In this document: piece after piece, positions 42,089 through 51,292 of the stretch | Layout: every line of letters begins with the position of its first letter | Position numbering within the stretch: position 1 is the first letter of the stretch | DNA from: an uncultured Pseudoflavonifractor sp. | GTDB lineage: Bacteria > Bacillota > Clostridia > Oscillospirales > Oscillospiraceae | Length of the DNA: 62,219 nucleotides | Direction: 5' to 3' | Assembly (NCBI GenBank): GCA_947425785.1 | Contig: CANEAY010000012.1 | Location: 1-62,219, forward strand | Made by a program: the position numbers and the translations under genes | The notes under the pieces: model-generated | What the model was told of the DNA's origin: nothing | What the model saw: the letters and a program-made list of their open reading frames with translations, nothing else | Database searches by the model: none

Positions 42089-43618
42089 TTAAGTTGTACT
42101 GTTTCTGGCCAGCTTCACACAGGCGGCGATGAGCCCGAAGAGGAAGAAATAGATGAACATGTTCCTGGCGTAGAACCAGGTATACTCCGCCACAGAGATG
42201 AGCAGGATGCCGCAAAAGCCTGCCACCCCAGCGGCTAACAGGTTTTTGACCCGGCGGTCGGTGCAGGAGACATAGCCCTTGATGCCCGCCTTCACCTGGC
42301 TCAAAAGCATACAGATAAAGGTGATAATGCCCCCCGGTCCCATCTCCGCCCACACCTGCAAATAATTATTGTGCGTATGGATCGGAAAATTGCCGTCAAA
42401 CATTGGCGGATAGCCCCTAAAGGTCTTTGTTAGGATGTCGCTGCCCAGGCCAACACCCCGGTACCAGTAGTCCTTCATCAGTACGCCGCTGGCTCCGTAG
42501 ATGGCGAAGCGATAACTGGTGGAGGAGTCCTTGGTGTTGCCAATGGTAAGGATACGGTTGTAGATGGTCTCCGGCAGAAGGGGGATACAGCAGGCCCCCA
42601 GCACCAGCAGCAAGGGGATGAGCTTCCAGTTGCAGAAGGCGATAAAGACCACTGTAGCCAGGGCGATGCCCAGCCAGCCGGAGCGGGAATAGGTAAAGCC
42701 CAGGGCAATGGCACACACGCCGAAGGAAAAGAGGGCCCCCACCTTCCCACGCCAGGTCTTGGCGTTGAGGAAGAGGGCATAGTTCAGCGGGGTGAGCATC
42801 ACCAACAGCTCGGCGAAGTTATTAGGATTATCGAAGAAGGCGTAGACCCGGCCGGGCATACCGGCGTTCACCGACATATCCTGCTGGTTGGCCACCACTT
42901 CCACACCGATGACGCCCTGGTAACAGCCGTATAGGGCGGCCACAGTAAGGCCCGCCACTACCAGTGCCACCATCAATTCTACCTGCTCGTAGCGCTTCAC
43001 CGCGCTCACCGCCAGCAGACACAGCAGGAAGGCCGCCAGATAGAAGCCCATAAAGCGGATGGACATGCTCCAGGACAAGGATGCCAGGAAGGCATAGCAC
43101 ACAAAGGCCATGAAGAGGGTGAACCAGGGCCCCAGCTCCACCATTTCCAGACGGTTCTGGGGCTTGACGGCGCTCCCCAAAGCAAAGAGGGCAACAAGGG
43201 CTATGGCCGCCATCAGAGCCCAGCGGTTATCCCAATTTCCGTGGGGCACCATGAGCATCAGAGCCACAAAGCCGCCCAGACAGAGGTAGGGCATCCCACC
43301 CAAGCCGGTAATTGCCCGGAAGGCCAGACTGCCGTCCCACACGCCCTTGCACAGGCCGTAGATCCACCGGCAGATGGCACAGGGGATGTTCAGAATGAAG
43401 GTCAGCGCCCTGCAGGTAAGGCTTGTCCCCCAGCTTTTGGGGAGCGTCCCCTCCCGCCAGAGAAAGCGGCATACAGCGCTTCCTTTTACCTGCCGGGCAA
43501 AGCTCTTGCCGAGGGCTCCCAGGGCCTTCCCTACCCGGCTATCCTCCCAGGCACCCACCAGGGCCGCCCACAAAGATAGGAAAAACCGGCATATAAAACT
43601 GCTTTCTACTATGGTCAT
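42089..43618 (-). CDS. O-antigen ligase/polymerase-like (Wzy/WaaL superfamily) membrane protein
   Basis: 509 aa, about 11-12 membrane helices (for example LGGMPYLCLGGFVALMLMV and FMGFYLAAFLLCLLAVSAV). The conserved loop HTHNNYLQVWAEMG near residue 420 holds the His typical of O-antigen ligases and polymerases. In a Gram-positive it probably polymerises or transfers a surface glycan. It follows the glycosyltransferase gene by 17 bp in one transcript, which supports a glycan role. The first ~90 residues are soluble and not usual for the family. Confidence 0.83.
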   Translation of the reverse strand: MTIVESSFICRFFLSLWAALVGAWEDSRVGKALGALGKSFARQVKGSAVCRFLWREGTLPKSWGTSLTCRALTFILNIPCAICRWIYGLCKGVWDGSLAFRAITGLGGMPYLCLGGFVALMLMVPHGNWDNRWALMAAIALVALFALGSAVKPQNRLEMVELGPWFTLFMAFVCYAFLASLSWSMSIRFMGFYLAAFLLCLLAVSAVKRYEQVELMVALVVAGLTVAALYGCYQGVIGVEVVANQQDMSVNAGMPGRVYAFFDNPNNFAELLVMLTPLNYALFLNAKTWRGKVGALFSFGVCAIALGFTYSRSGWLGIALATVVFIAFCNWKLIPLLLVLGACCIPLLPETIYNRILTIGNTKDSSTSYRFAIYGASGVLMKDYWYRGVGLGSDILTKTFRGYPPMFDGNFPIHTHNNYLQVWAEMGPGGIITFICMLLSQVKAGIKGYVSCTDRRVKNLLAAGVAGFCGILLISVAEYTWFYARNMFIYFFLFGLIAACVKLARNSTT

Positions 43619-43635
43619 AGGTTTTTATCTCCAAA

Positions 43636-44742
43636 CTAGCCGTTGACGGCCTTTTCATAGACACGGAAGGTGGCCGCCGCCATCTTGTGGATCTCGAACT
43701 TCTCCTCCACCGTCCGCTTGGCCCCCTCCCGGCACTGGGCCAGGAAATCGGGCTCTTCGATCATCACCTTCATGCCGCTGGCCATGGAGTCGGGGTTATT
43801 GTACTCCACCAGAAGACCGCAGCCCGCCTCGTCATTGACGATGTCGGGGTTGCCGGCAATGTTGGTGGCGATCACCGGCAGGCCGGCGGCCATGGCCTCG
43901 ATAATGAGGAAGCTGAGGGCCTCATGTCGGGAAGAGTTGATATAGAGGTCGCTGCCCTTGTAAAGGTTCTTGATGTCCTTGCGGAAGCCGATGAAGCGCA
44001 CCTGCTCCTCGGTGAGGCCCAACTCCGCCGCCTGGGCCTTCCGCTCTTCCAGCAGGGGGCCATCCCCCGCCAGCACCAGGGTGAAGGGGGCGGCGGTGAG
44101 CTCGGTGAGGCGCTTGACGGCGTTGATAAGATACTCATGGCCCTTATCATCGGCAAAGCGGGAGGCACAGAGCATGACGAACCGATCCTCGGGGATCCCC
44201 AGCTCGGCACGCATGGTGGACTCACTGCGTGTTCCCGCCCAGGCCTCGGGATCGACGGCATTGAAGATGACCTGAATGTGCTCTCCGCTCCAGCCGTTGG
44301 CGATGAGCTGTTCCTTGCCGGGGTTGCACACGGCGATCATCTGATCCTGCCGCTTGTCCAGCAGCCGGTTGGAAAGCCGGGTCACGGCGTCGTTGGGCAG
44401 GATGAAGTGGTTGGTGTAGACAACCCGGATCTTCTTATTATAGCTTTTCGCCAGCATGGCGATATAATTCTCGCGCAGGTAGTGGCAGTGGATGAGGTCG
44501 ATATCCCACTCCTCGCACAGCTTGGCCAGAACCTTGGCCGCCTTTCGGTCAAAGCGGCTGGACATGGTCAGCTGGCGGGTGGGCACTCCCATGGCCTCCA
44601 ACCGCTCCACCAGAAGCCCGCCCTCATTGTAAGCGAAGAAGGGGTTCACCCGGCCGTCGGCGGAGAGGTACTTCACCAAAGTCTCTACATACCGCTCGGT
44701 GCCTGCCTTTCCGGCGTAGTTCAAAAGATAGAGTACGTTCAT
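43636..44742 (-). CDS. Family 4 (GT-B) glycosyltransferase
   Basis: 368 aa. N-terminal YLLNYAGKAGTERYVETLVK is the typical GT4 acceptor-side start, and the C-terminal donor site is seen as INSSRHEALSFLIIEAMAAG (E-x7-E) followed by GLPVIATNIAGNPDIV. It should transfer a sugar from a nucleotide donor to a surface polymer or lipid carrier in the cytoplasm. The adjacent O-antigen-ligase-like gene suggests a short glycan-synthesis operon. Confidence 0.92.
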   Translation of the reverse strand: MNVLYLLNYAGKAGTERYVETLVKYLSADGRVNPFFAYNEGGLLVERLEAMGVPTRQLTMSSRFDRKAAKVLAKLCEEWDIDLIHCHYLRENYIAMLAKSYNKKIRVVYTNHFILPNDAVTRLSNRLLDKRQDQMIAVCNPGKEQLIANGWSGEHIQVIFNAVDPEAWAGTRSESTMRAELGIPEDRFVMLCASRFADDKGHEYLINAVKRLTELTAAPFTLVLAGDGPLLEERKAQAAELGLTEEQVRFIGFRKDIKNLYKGSDLYINSSRHEALSFLIIEAMAAGLPVIATNIAGNPDIVNDEAGCGLLVEYNNPDSMASGMKVMIEEPDFLAQCREGAKRTVEEKFEIHKMAAATFRVYEKAVNG

Positions 44743-44821
44743 AAAGAGGGCCTCCCTCTCAAAATATTCATAACAGGTTTATTGTACAGGAAACAGAATG
44801 GAAAATCAACCATTTTGCGCC

Positions 44822-44855
44822 AAAAGGCCCTGCCGTTCGGCAGGGCCTTTCCTTT
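44822..44855. terminator. Terminator after metK
   Basis: Stem aaaggccctgccg / cggcagggccttt with T-runs, immediately behind the metK stop on the minus strand. Confidence 0.9.
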
Positions 44856-46037
44856 TTACAGTGCGGCCTTCAGGGCCTCTACCTTGTCGGTGCGCTCCCA
44901 GGGCAGGTCAATGTCGGTACGGCCAAAGTGACCGTAGGCGGCGGTCTGCCTGTAAATGGGCCGGCGCAGATCCAGAGTCTGGATAATGGCGGCAGGCCGC
45001 AGGTCAAAGACCTTGCTCACGGCCGCGGAAATAGCCTCATCGGAGACGGTGCCGGTACCGAAGGTGTCGATAAGCACGCTCACCGGCCGGGCCACCCCGA
45101 TGGCGTAGGCCAGTTCGATCTGACACTTTTTCGCCAGGCCGGCGGCCACGATATTTTTGGCCACATAGCGGGCCATGTAGGCGGCGGAGCGATCCACCTT
45201 GGTGGGATCCTTGCCGGAGAAGCAGCCGCCGCCGTGGGGGGCGCTGCCGCCGTATGTATCCACAATGATCTTCCGTCCGGTAAGGCCGGAATCCCCCTGA
45301 GGGCCGCCCACCACAAAGCGGCCGGTGGGATTGACGAACACCTTCACCTTATCGTCCAGCAGTTCGCCGGGGATAGTGGGCTTGATGACCAGCTCCAGCA
45401 TATCCTTGCGAAGCTGCTCCAGCTCCACATCGGGGCTGTGCTGGGTGGAGAGGACGACTGTGTCCACCCGCACCGGCCTGCCCTGCTCGTCATACTCCAC
45501 GGTGACCTGGCTCTTGCCGTCGGGCCGCAGGTAGTCCACGACACCCTCCTTGCGGATCTGGGTCAGCCGGCGGCACAGCTTGTGGGAGAGGGCCAGGGCC
45601 AGGGGCATCAGCTCCGGGGTCTCGTCACAGGCGTAGCCAAACATCATGCCCTGATCCCCCGCGCCGTTGTCCAGGCCGTCATTCGCCTCCCCTTCCTTGA
45701 CCTCCAGGCACTTGTCCACCCCCATGGCAATGTCGGGCGACTGCTCGTCAATGGAGGTGATGACGGCACAGGTGTCGCAGTCAAAGCCGAACTTGGCCCG
45801 GTCATAGCCGATATCCCGCACCACTCCCCGGGCGATGCTGGGGATGTCCACATAGCAGGAGGTGGTGATCTCCCCCATCACATGGATGAGGCCGGTGGTC
45901 ACCGTGGTCTCGCAGGCCACCCGGGCGGCGGGGTCTTTTTCAAGGATGGCGTCCAGCACCGCGTCGGAGATCTGGTCGCAGATCTTGTCAGGATGCCCCT
46001 CGGTCACCGATTCAGATGTAAAAAGTCTGTGTGCCAT
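44856..46037 (-). CDS. metK: S-adenosylmethionine synthetase
   Basis: Makes SAM from methionine and ATP. The 393-aa length is normal. Signatures include the N-terminal [20 protein letters not shown], the central [12 protein letters not shown] and the P-loop-like [20 protein letters not shown]. The ATG follows AGAAGGAGAG. Upstream is a complete SAM-I riboswitch with terminator and consensus promoter, so expression should fall when SAM is plentiful. Confidence 0.98.
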   Translation of the reverse strand: MAHRLFTSESVTEGHPDKICDQISDAVLDAILEKDPAARVACETTVTTGLIHVMGEITTSCYVDIPSIARGVVRDIGYDRAKFGFDCDTCAVITSIDEQSPDIAMGVDKCLEVKEGEANDGLDNGAGDQGMMFGYACDETPELMPLALALSHKLCRRLTQIRKEGVVDYLRPDGKSQVTVEYDEQGRPVRVDTVVLSTQHSPDVELEQLRKDMLELVIKPTIPGELLDDKVKVFVNPTGRFVVGGPQGDSGLTGRKIIVDTYGGSAPHGGGCFSGKDPTKVDRSAAYMARYVAKNIVAAGLAKKCQIELAYAIGVARPVSVLIDTFGTGTVSDEAISAAVSKVFDLRPAAIIQTLDLRRPIYRQTAAYGHFGRTDIDLPWERTDKVEALKAAL

Positions 46038-46070
46038 TGTGTTTTCTCTCCTTCTTTTGTTTTGACAAAC

Positions 46071-46205
46071 AAAAGCGCCCTGTCATAATCGACAGAGCAC
46101 AGGGTATTCCCGTCCTCATCTTTCGATTACTCGTCGGACTTGGCACCTTGCGTATTGCAGGTTGCCGGGCTTCATCGGGCCGTTCCCTCCACCACTCTTG
46201 ATAAG
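46071..46205 (-). promoter_or_regulatory. SAM-I (S-box) riboswitch with terminator
   Basis: Minus-strand S-box consensus is unmistakable: cttatcaagag at 46205-46195, then ggtggagggaacggcccgat, gaagcccggcaacc, aaggtgccaa and a closing gatgagg at 46120-46114. The terminator stem gctctgtc / gacagggc (46098-46077) follows, with a T-run. SAM binding should favour the terminator ahead of metK. Confidence 0.96.
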
Positions 46206-46226
46206 GCGCTATTGAATTGTGTCAAT

Positions 46227-46255
46227 ATTATAGATGTCCTGTCCCCTCTTGTCAA
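46227..46255 (-). promoter_or_regulatory. Promoter of the metK riboswitch transcript
   Basis: Perfect TTGACA (46250-46255), 17 bp, TATAAT (46227-46232) on the minus strand. Confidence 0.9.
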
Positions 46256-46350
46256 GCGGCGGCGGCAGAAAAGTTCATACTTTCTTTCTTTACTTTTTCT
46301 GGGAAAACGGGTACAATCTCTTTTAGATATCTTTTTAGGAGGTCGCCGCC

Positions 46351-47223
46351 ATGCGCGCCATTGAGAATTGGTTTGACCGGTTCTGCCGAAAGCACCCCAA
46401 TTTCGGCATACCCAACCTGATGCTTTATATCGCTGTGCTCAATGTGGGCATCGGCCTTCTGGACAACTTCTCCAGCTCCTCCCTCTCCGCCATGTTGTTC
46501 TTCTACCGGGACGCCATATTCCAGGGCCAGATCTGGCGGCTGCTCACCTTCATCGTTGTCCCCATCACCGGCGACTTTGGCATCCTGCGTTTCACCATCC
46601 CCGGCACCTCCCTGTTCACCACTGTCCTGTCCGCCTATTTTTACTACTGGGTGGGCTCTCTGCTGGAGCGGGAGTGGGGCACCGCCCGGTTCAACTGTTT
46701 CTTCTTCACCGGGGTGGCCCTCAACATCGTCTTCGGTCTGGCCTTCGGCTTTACCTCCATGCACTACGTATATCTCTCCATGTTCTTTGCCTTTGCCGTC
46801 CTCTTTCCCGATATGCAAGTCCTCTTTATGTTTATCCTGCCGCTAAAGGTAAAATGGCTGGCCTGGATCGACGCCGCGCTCTTTATCTGGGACATCTTCA
46901 GCAATCTGCGGGCGGGTCTCTGGCTGTGGGCCCTCCTTCCCCTGGTGGCTATCCTTAATTTCTTCATCTTCTTCTGGTCGGAATTTACAGAGGCCCTGGG
47001 TTATCGGAGGCAGCGCTACAAGCACCAGCACTCCAAGCAGACGGTGGACTTTAAAAAGGCTGCCAAGACCGCGTACCAGCAGAAGGGCTACATCCACAAG
47101 TGCGCCGTCTGCGGCAAGACCGACACAGAGTTCCCCGACATGGAGTTCCGCTACTGTTCCAAGTGCAATGGATATTATTGCTACTGCATGGAGCACATCA
47201 ACGACCACGAGCACATTCAGTAA
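46351..47223 (+). CDS. Rhomboid-fold membrane protein without catalytic serine, with C-terminal zinc ribbon
   Basis: 290 aa, start after AGGAGG. Six hydrophobic segments in residues ~20-210 have rhomboid-like spacing, and QGQIWRLLTFIVVP resembles the conserved rhomboid entry segment. The GxSG serine motif is not found: the corresponding helix reads GFTSMHYVYLSMFFAFAVLF. The last ~45 residues carry CAVCGK, YCSKCN and YCYCMEHINDHEH, a Cys/His set for one or two zinc ions. It is probably an inactive rhomboid that binds clients or membrane partners. It stands alone between metK and a strong terminator. Confidence 0.75.
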   Translation: MRAIENWFDRFCRKHPNFGIPNLMLYIAVLNVGIGLLDNFSSSSLSAMLFFYRDAIFQGQIWRLLTFIVVPITGDFGILRFTIPGTSLFTTVLSAYFYYWVGSLLEREWGTARFNCFFFTGVALNIVFGLAFGFTSMHYVYLSMFFAFAVLFPDMQVLFMFILPLKVKWLAWIDAALFIWDIFSNLRAGLWLWALLPLVAILNFFIFFWSEFTEALGYRRQRYKHQHSKQTVDFKKAAKTAYQQKGYIHKCAVCGKTDTEFPDMEFRYCSKCNGYYCYCMEHINDHEHIQ

Positions 47224-47225
47224 CC

Positions 47226-47268
47226 GAAAAAAAGAGGTGCGTTTCTATTGAAACGCACCTCTTTTTTT
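47226..47268. terminator. Bidirectional terminator
   Basis: Stem agaggtgcgtttc / gaaacgcacctct with A7 and T7 runs between converging genes. Confidence 0.92.
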
Positions 47269-48172
47269 ACTCTTTTTCCGCTGAGACCGGCTCACTTTTT
47301 TGATAGGACACGCCGAATACGCTCAGCAGGATGACGACAATACCCACCAACTGCAAAACCGTGAAGGAGTCCTTCATAATGAGGATGCCTGCAGGCACGG
47401 AGATCACCGTGGCAAAGTTGTTGAACACCGATATCTTGCCCACGCTCAATTCATTCACAGCGGAATTGATGAGCAGGAAGGCACACACCGACGAGGGCAC
47501 CGCCAGGTAAAATACCGCAATGAGGAAGCCCGGCGAGGAAAGGGCTGTGGTAAACACCGTCAGATCGCCCCGGTTTTCGATCATGGCGATGACCAGGTAG
47601 ATCACACTGCCCAGAGCAAACATCACATAGGTTCGTTCAAAGGCGGTGAACTGCTTGGAGGCGCCTCTGCTGATGCTGTTGAAGAGCACCGCACACATCA
47701 CCGCTCCCGCCAACAGCAGGGTGCCGGGCAGAGAGATGTTCCCCAGCCCGCCCACCGTAGTCATCATCACGCCGACGATGGAGGCCACCGCGCAGATGAC
47801 CTGCCGCAGGGTGCAGGGCTCCTTCAGCACCAGAGCGCCAAAGGCCAGCCCCACCACCGGCACCAGGCCGATCATCACCCCGGCAAAGGAGGAGGACGTC
47901 AGTGCGATGCCATAGGTCTCAAAGATAAAATACAGCCCCGGCTGGACAAGGCCCAGCAGCAGAAGAGGCCCGATGGCCTTCCCCTTCAGGTCGAAGTCCA
48001 TCTTCCCTGTGAGTACCAGCAGGTTCAGGGTCAGGAAGGCCACAATGAACCGAACTGCCAACATCACAAAGGGAGTCGCCGCCCCTATGGCCAGCTTGGA
48101 GAACAAAAAGCTGAAGCCCCAAATGCTGTATCCTGTCAGAGCCATCAGCGTGGCTTTGGTAGATGGTTTCAT
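47267..48172 (-). CDS. DMT-superfamily (EamA) transporter
   Basis: 301 aa with ten predicted membrane helices in two EamA repeats (ALTGYSIWGFSFLFSKLAI at the start, GTLLLAGAVMCAVLFNSISR opening the second half). Members export amino acids or other metabolites; the substrate cannot be read. Single-gene unit with its own short leader. Confidence 0.92.
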   Translation of the reverse strand: MKPSTKATLMALTGYSIWGFSFLFSKLAIGAATPFVMLAVRFIVAFLTLNLLVLTGKMDFDLKGKAIGPLLLLGLVQPGLYFIFETYGIALTSSSFAGVMIGLVPVVGLAFGALVLKEPCTLRQVICAVASIVGVMMTTVGGLGNISLPGTLLLAGAVMCAVLFNSISRGASKQFTAFERTYVMFALGSVIYLVIAMIENRGDLTVFTTALSSPGFLIAVFYLAVPSSVCAFLLINSAVNELSVGKISVFNNFATVISVPAGILIMKDSFTVLQLVGIVVILLSVFGVSYQKSEPVSAEKE

Positions 48173-48271
48173 GTCAGTCCCTCATTTCTTTTGTCGGATG
48201 ACCGCCTACACACTTTATCAAAAGCCGCCGCCCTTTTCAAGTCCATTTTTCCTTTTTGCGGAAAATAAAAG

Positions 48272-48311
48272 AAAGAGGAGACAGGCATGGCCTGTCTCCT
48301 CTCCTTTTTCA
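48272..48311. terminator. Terminator after rubrerythrin
   Basis: Stem gaggagacaggc / gcctgtctcctc, then a T-run on both strands. Confidence 0.9.
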
Positions 48312-48318
48312 TATGCTA

Positions 48319-48858
48319 TTAGCCGAAGTACCGCTTCAGCAGGCCCTCAAAGGCCTTGCCGTGACGGGCCTCGTCACGGGCCATCTCGTGGACGGTGTCG
48401 TGGATGGCGTCCAGGCCCAGCTCCTTGGCCTTCTTGGCGATCTCCATCTTGCCAGCGGTAGCGCCGCACTCGGCGTCCACGCGCATCTCCAGGTTCTTCT
48501 TGGTGGAATCGGTGACCACCTCGCCCAGCAGCTCGGCAAACTTGGCGGCGTGCTCGGCCTCCTCATAGGCGGCCTTCTCCCAGTACAGGCCGATCTCGGG
48601 ATAGCCCTCGCGGTGGGCCACACGGGCCATGGCCAGGTACATACCCACCTCACTGCACTCACCCTGGAAGTTCTCCCGCAGGCCGGCGATGATATCCTCG
48701 GGAGCGCCCTTGGCAACACCCACCACGTGCTCAGCGGCCCAGGTCTTCTCCCCGGCCTGCTTCACAAACTTCTCCTTGGGAGCCTTGCACAGGGGGCAGG
48801 ACTCGGGAGCCTCGGGGCCCTCATGAACATAACCGCAAACAGAACAAACCCATTTCAT
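48319..48858 (-). CDS. Reverse-type rubrerythrin (N-terminal rubredoxin, C-terminal diiron domain)
   Basis: 179 aa. Residues 4-27 are a rubredoxin Fe(Cys)4 site ([12 protein letters not shown] and SCPLCKAP), followed by a ferritin-like diiron domain with E-x-x-H pairs (EEAEHAA and DEARHGK) and [14 protein letters not shown]. In clostridia this domain order belongs to NADH-linked peroxidases of the reverse rubrerythrin type, which detoxify H2O2 and O2. The start follows TAGGAGG. A single promoter precedes it; no clear PerR box was seen. Confidence 0.93.
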   Translation of the reverse strand: MKWVCSVCGYVHEGPEAPESCPLCKAPKEKFVKQAGEKTWAAEHVVGVAKGAPEDIIAGLRENFQGECSEVGMYLAMARVAHREGYPEIGLYWEKAAYEEAEHAAKFAELLGEVVTDSTKKNLEMRVDAECGATAGKMEIAKKAKELGLDAIHDTVHEMARDEARHGKAFEGLLKRYFG

Positions 48859-48929
48859 ATTGACGTACCTCCTAAAAAATTTTGTGTATTCATTTCAATT
48901 AAACAGTAATCATTCCTGTTTATGCTCTA

Positions 48930-48958
48930 AAGATATCATATCTACCCAACGCTGTCAA
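48930..48958 (-). promoter_or_regulatory. Promoter of the rubrerythrin gene
   Basis: Minus-strand TTGACA (48953-48958), 17 bp, TATCTT (48930-48935). Confidence 0.7.
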
Positions 48959-48994
48959 GAGCAGAATTTTGTTTTTTCAAAAAATTTTTTCCAC

Positions 48995-50827
48995 TCACTC
49001 CACGGTGACCGACTTGGCCAGGTTCCGGGGCTTATCGATGTCACAGCCCCGCTGGAGGGCTACATAGTAGGCAAAAAGCTGAAGGGGCAGAACGTCCAGG
49101 CTGGGCAGGAGCATGGGGTGGGTATCGGGCACCAAAATAGTGTGATCCACCGTTTTGGCCATGGCCTCCCCCCTGCTCTCCACCGTCAGGCCCAGGATAT
49201 CGGCGCCCCGGCTCTTCACCTCCACTGCGTTGCTCATCAGTTTTTCAAAGAGCGGGCTGTAGCTGGCCAGGGCCACCACCAGAGTGCCCGGCTCGATGAG
49301 GGAGATGGTGCCGTGCTTGAGCTCACCGGCAGCATAGGCTTCCGAGTGGATATAGGAAATTTCCTTCAGCTTCAAAGAGCCCTCCATGCCCACGGCATAA
49401 TCCAGGTTCCGGCCGATGAAGAAAATGGAGGGATGGTTGAAGTAGAGAGAGGCCAGATACTGGATATGCTCCCGCTGCTCCAGCACCGCTTCCAGCTTGG
49501 TGGGCAGCAGGAGGAGTTCTGCCGCCAATGTGTTATACTCCTCCTTATTAATGGTACCCAGCAGGTCGGCAAAATAGAGGCCGATGAGGTAGGTCACCGC
49601 CAGTTGGGTGGAATATGCCTTGGTGGTGGCCACCGCGATCTCCGGCCCGGCCCAGGTGTAGATCACGTCATCGGACTCCCGGGCGATGGTGGAGCCCACC
49701 ACATTGACGATGGACAGCACCCTTGCCCCCAGCCGGCGGGCCTCCCGCATGGCGGCAAGGGTGTCGATGGTCTCGCCGGACTGGCTGATGACCAGGGCCA
49801 GGGTATCCTGGGTGACGATAGGCTCACAGTAGCGGAACTCGGAGGCCAGGGTCACCTCCACCGGCTTGCGCAGCAGTTTTTCCAAATTGTACTTGGCGGC
49901 CATGCCCACATGGTAGGAGGAGCCGCAGGCGATGACGTATATCTTATCCATCCGGCGCAGATATTCAGCGTCGAAATGGAGGTCGTCCAGCACCACCCGG
50001 CCGTCCTTGAGCCGGGGAAAGACCGTCTTGCGGAATGCCTCCGGCTGTTCCATGATCTCCTTGGCCATGAAGTGCTCATATCCGCCCTTCTCGGCGGCGG
50101 ATATCTCCCAATCCACATGGCACACTTCCTTCTCCACCGGCTGGAGATAGGCGTCGTAGACCTGGATGCCGCCGGTGGTGAGCACTGCCACCTCCCCGTC
50201 ATCCAGATAGCTCACCTCGCGGGTGTACTTGATGACGGCGGTGACGTCGCTGGCCAGAAGATTGAAGCCCTCCCCCCGGCCCAGGATGAGGGGGCTGTCC
50301 TTGCGCACCGCCACCAGCTTGTCCGGGCAGTCGGCACAGATGATACCGAAGGCGTAGGCCCCGTCGATGCGGTGGAGCACCTTGGTCACCGCGTCCAGCA
50401 GGTCGCCCTCATAGTAGTGCTCCAGGAGCTGGGCCACCACCTCGGTGTCGGTCTGGGAGACAAATTTGGCCCCCTGCCGCTCCAGAAACTCCTTGATCTC
50501 CATGTAATTTTCAATGATGCCGTTATGTACCACGGCAAACCGCCCATCCCCGGAGACCTGGGGGTGGGAGTTGATGTCCGAAGGCTCCCCGTGGGTGGCC
50601 CAGCGGGTGTGGCCCAGGCCCACGGTACCGTGGATAGCGGCCCCGCCCTGGGTCATATCAGACAGGGCCTTCAGCCGGCCCTTGGCCTTTGCCACCTGGA
50701 GCCCCTGCTCCCGGCCGTAGATGGCCAGACCCGCCGAGTCATAACCCCGGTATTCCAAACGGGACAGCCCATCCAAAAGGATGGGGCCCGCCTCCTCTTT
50801 GCCAATAAAGCCAACGATACCGCACAT
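48995..50827 (-). CDS. glmS: Glutamine-fructose-6-phosphate aminotransferase (isomerising)
   Basis: 610 aa from the ATG at 50827; the frame stays open upstream but Cys2 must be the N-terminal nucleophile (MCGIVGFIG), and AGGAGG lies ahead. The N-terminal glutaminase domain (LGHTRWATHGEPSDINSHPQ) and two SIS sugar-isomerase domains (VISQSGETIDTLAAMREAR and C-terminal KPRNLAKSVTVE) are complete. It makes glucosamine-6-phosphate for the cell wall. No glmS ribozyme is present: the promoter at 50868-50896 leaves only a short leader. Confidence 0.97.
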   Translation of the reverse strand: MCGIVGFIGKEEAGPILLDGLSRLEYRGYDSAGLAIYGREQGLQVAKAKGRLKALSDMTQGGAAIHGTVGLGHTRWATHGEPSDINSHPQVSGDGRFAVVHNGIIENYMEIKEFLERQGAKFVSQTDTEVVAQLLEHYYEGDLLDAVTKVLHRIDGAYAFGIICADCPDKLVAVRKDSPLILGRGEGFNLLASDVTAVIKYTREVSYLDDGEVAVLTTGGIQVYDAYLQPVEKEVCHVDWEISAAEKGGYEHFMAKEIMEQPEAFRKTVFPRLKDGRVVLDDLHFDAEYLRRMDKIYVIACGSSYHVGMAAKYNLEKLLRKPVEVTLASEFRYCEPIVTQDTLALVISQSGETIDTLAAMREARRLGARVLSIVNVVGSTIARESDDVIYTWAGPEIAVATTKAYSTQLAVTYLIGLYFADLLGTINKEEYNTLAAELLLLPTKLEAVLEQREHIQYLASLYFNHPSIFFIGRNLDYAVGMEGSLKLKEISYIHSEAYAAGELKHGTISLIEPGTLVVALASYSPLFEKLMSNAVEVKSRGADILGLTVESRGEAMAKTVDHTILVPDTHPMLLPSLDVLPLQLFAYYVALQRGCDIDKPRNLAKSVTVE

Positions 50828-50867
50828 GGGCAGTTTCCTCCTGAATGCTGATTTCTGTGCTTTCCAT

Positions 50868-50896
50868 ATTATACCCGCGCTTCTCCCGATGCGCAA
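50868..50896 (-). promoter_or_regulatory. Promoter of glmS
   Basis: Minus-strand TTGCGC (50891-50896), 17 bp, TATAAT (50868-50873), with the start ~35 nt before the glmS ATG. Confidence 0.78.
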
Positions 50897-50912
50897 GATT
50901 TTTTCCGCACAG

Positions 50913-51182
50913 TCAGCGTCTTCCCCGCCGGGGCGGCAGATGAGGCGGCGCCGCCTCCACCAAAATGATGTCCTCCCCAAACCGGCGCACCGCCGACCAG
51001 GGAAAGACCCGCTCCTCTTCCCGGCCCAGCAGGCCCAGAAGCCGCAGGCGGCCGGGAACGATGAGGGAGCGGATTTGGCCAGTTTCAAGGTCTACCTCCG
51101 CATCTCCCACATAGCCGTAGCGGCTGCCGTCGGTGACATTGATGACCTCCTTACAGCGCAGGTCGCCCACCCGAGTGTCCAT
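50913..51182 (-). CDS. YlmC/YmxH-family PRC-barrel sporulation protein
   Basis: 89 aa. The PRC-barrel pattern RVGDLRCKEVINVTDGSRYG and AEVDLETGQIRSLIVPGR matches the YlmC/YmxH family, found in spore formers and often induced during sporulation. The basic tail (PPRRGRR) is unusual. Probably monocistronic; the glmS promoter lies just beyond its end. Confidence 0.88.
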   Translation of the reverse strand: MDTRVGDLRCKEVINVTDGSRYGYVGDAEVDLETGQIRSLIVPGRLRLLGLLGREEERVFPWSAVRRFGEDIILVEAAPPHLPPRRGRR

Positions 51183-51228
51183 GCAAAATTCCCCCTTTGG
51201 GAGAGGATATGCGGGGATGGGAATGTCC

Positions 51229-51273
51229 TATGAAAAAGCATAGCCACCCATAGGGTGGCTATGCTTTTTCATG
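51229..51273. terminator. Long perfect hairpin / bidirectional terminator
   Basis: Stem tgaaaaagcatagccaccc / gggtggctatgctttttca, nearly perfect, with A and T runs in each direction. Confidence 0.85.
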
Positions 51274-51292
51274 TTGATACAGCCATCATCGC

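Noticed and set aside
50828-50912. glmS ribozyme ahead of glmS
   Set aside because: The promoter at 50868-50896 leaves a leader of only ~35 nt, far too short, and no ribozyme core was seen.
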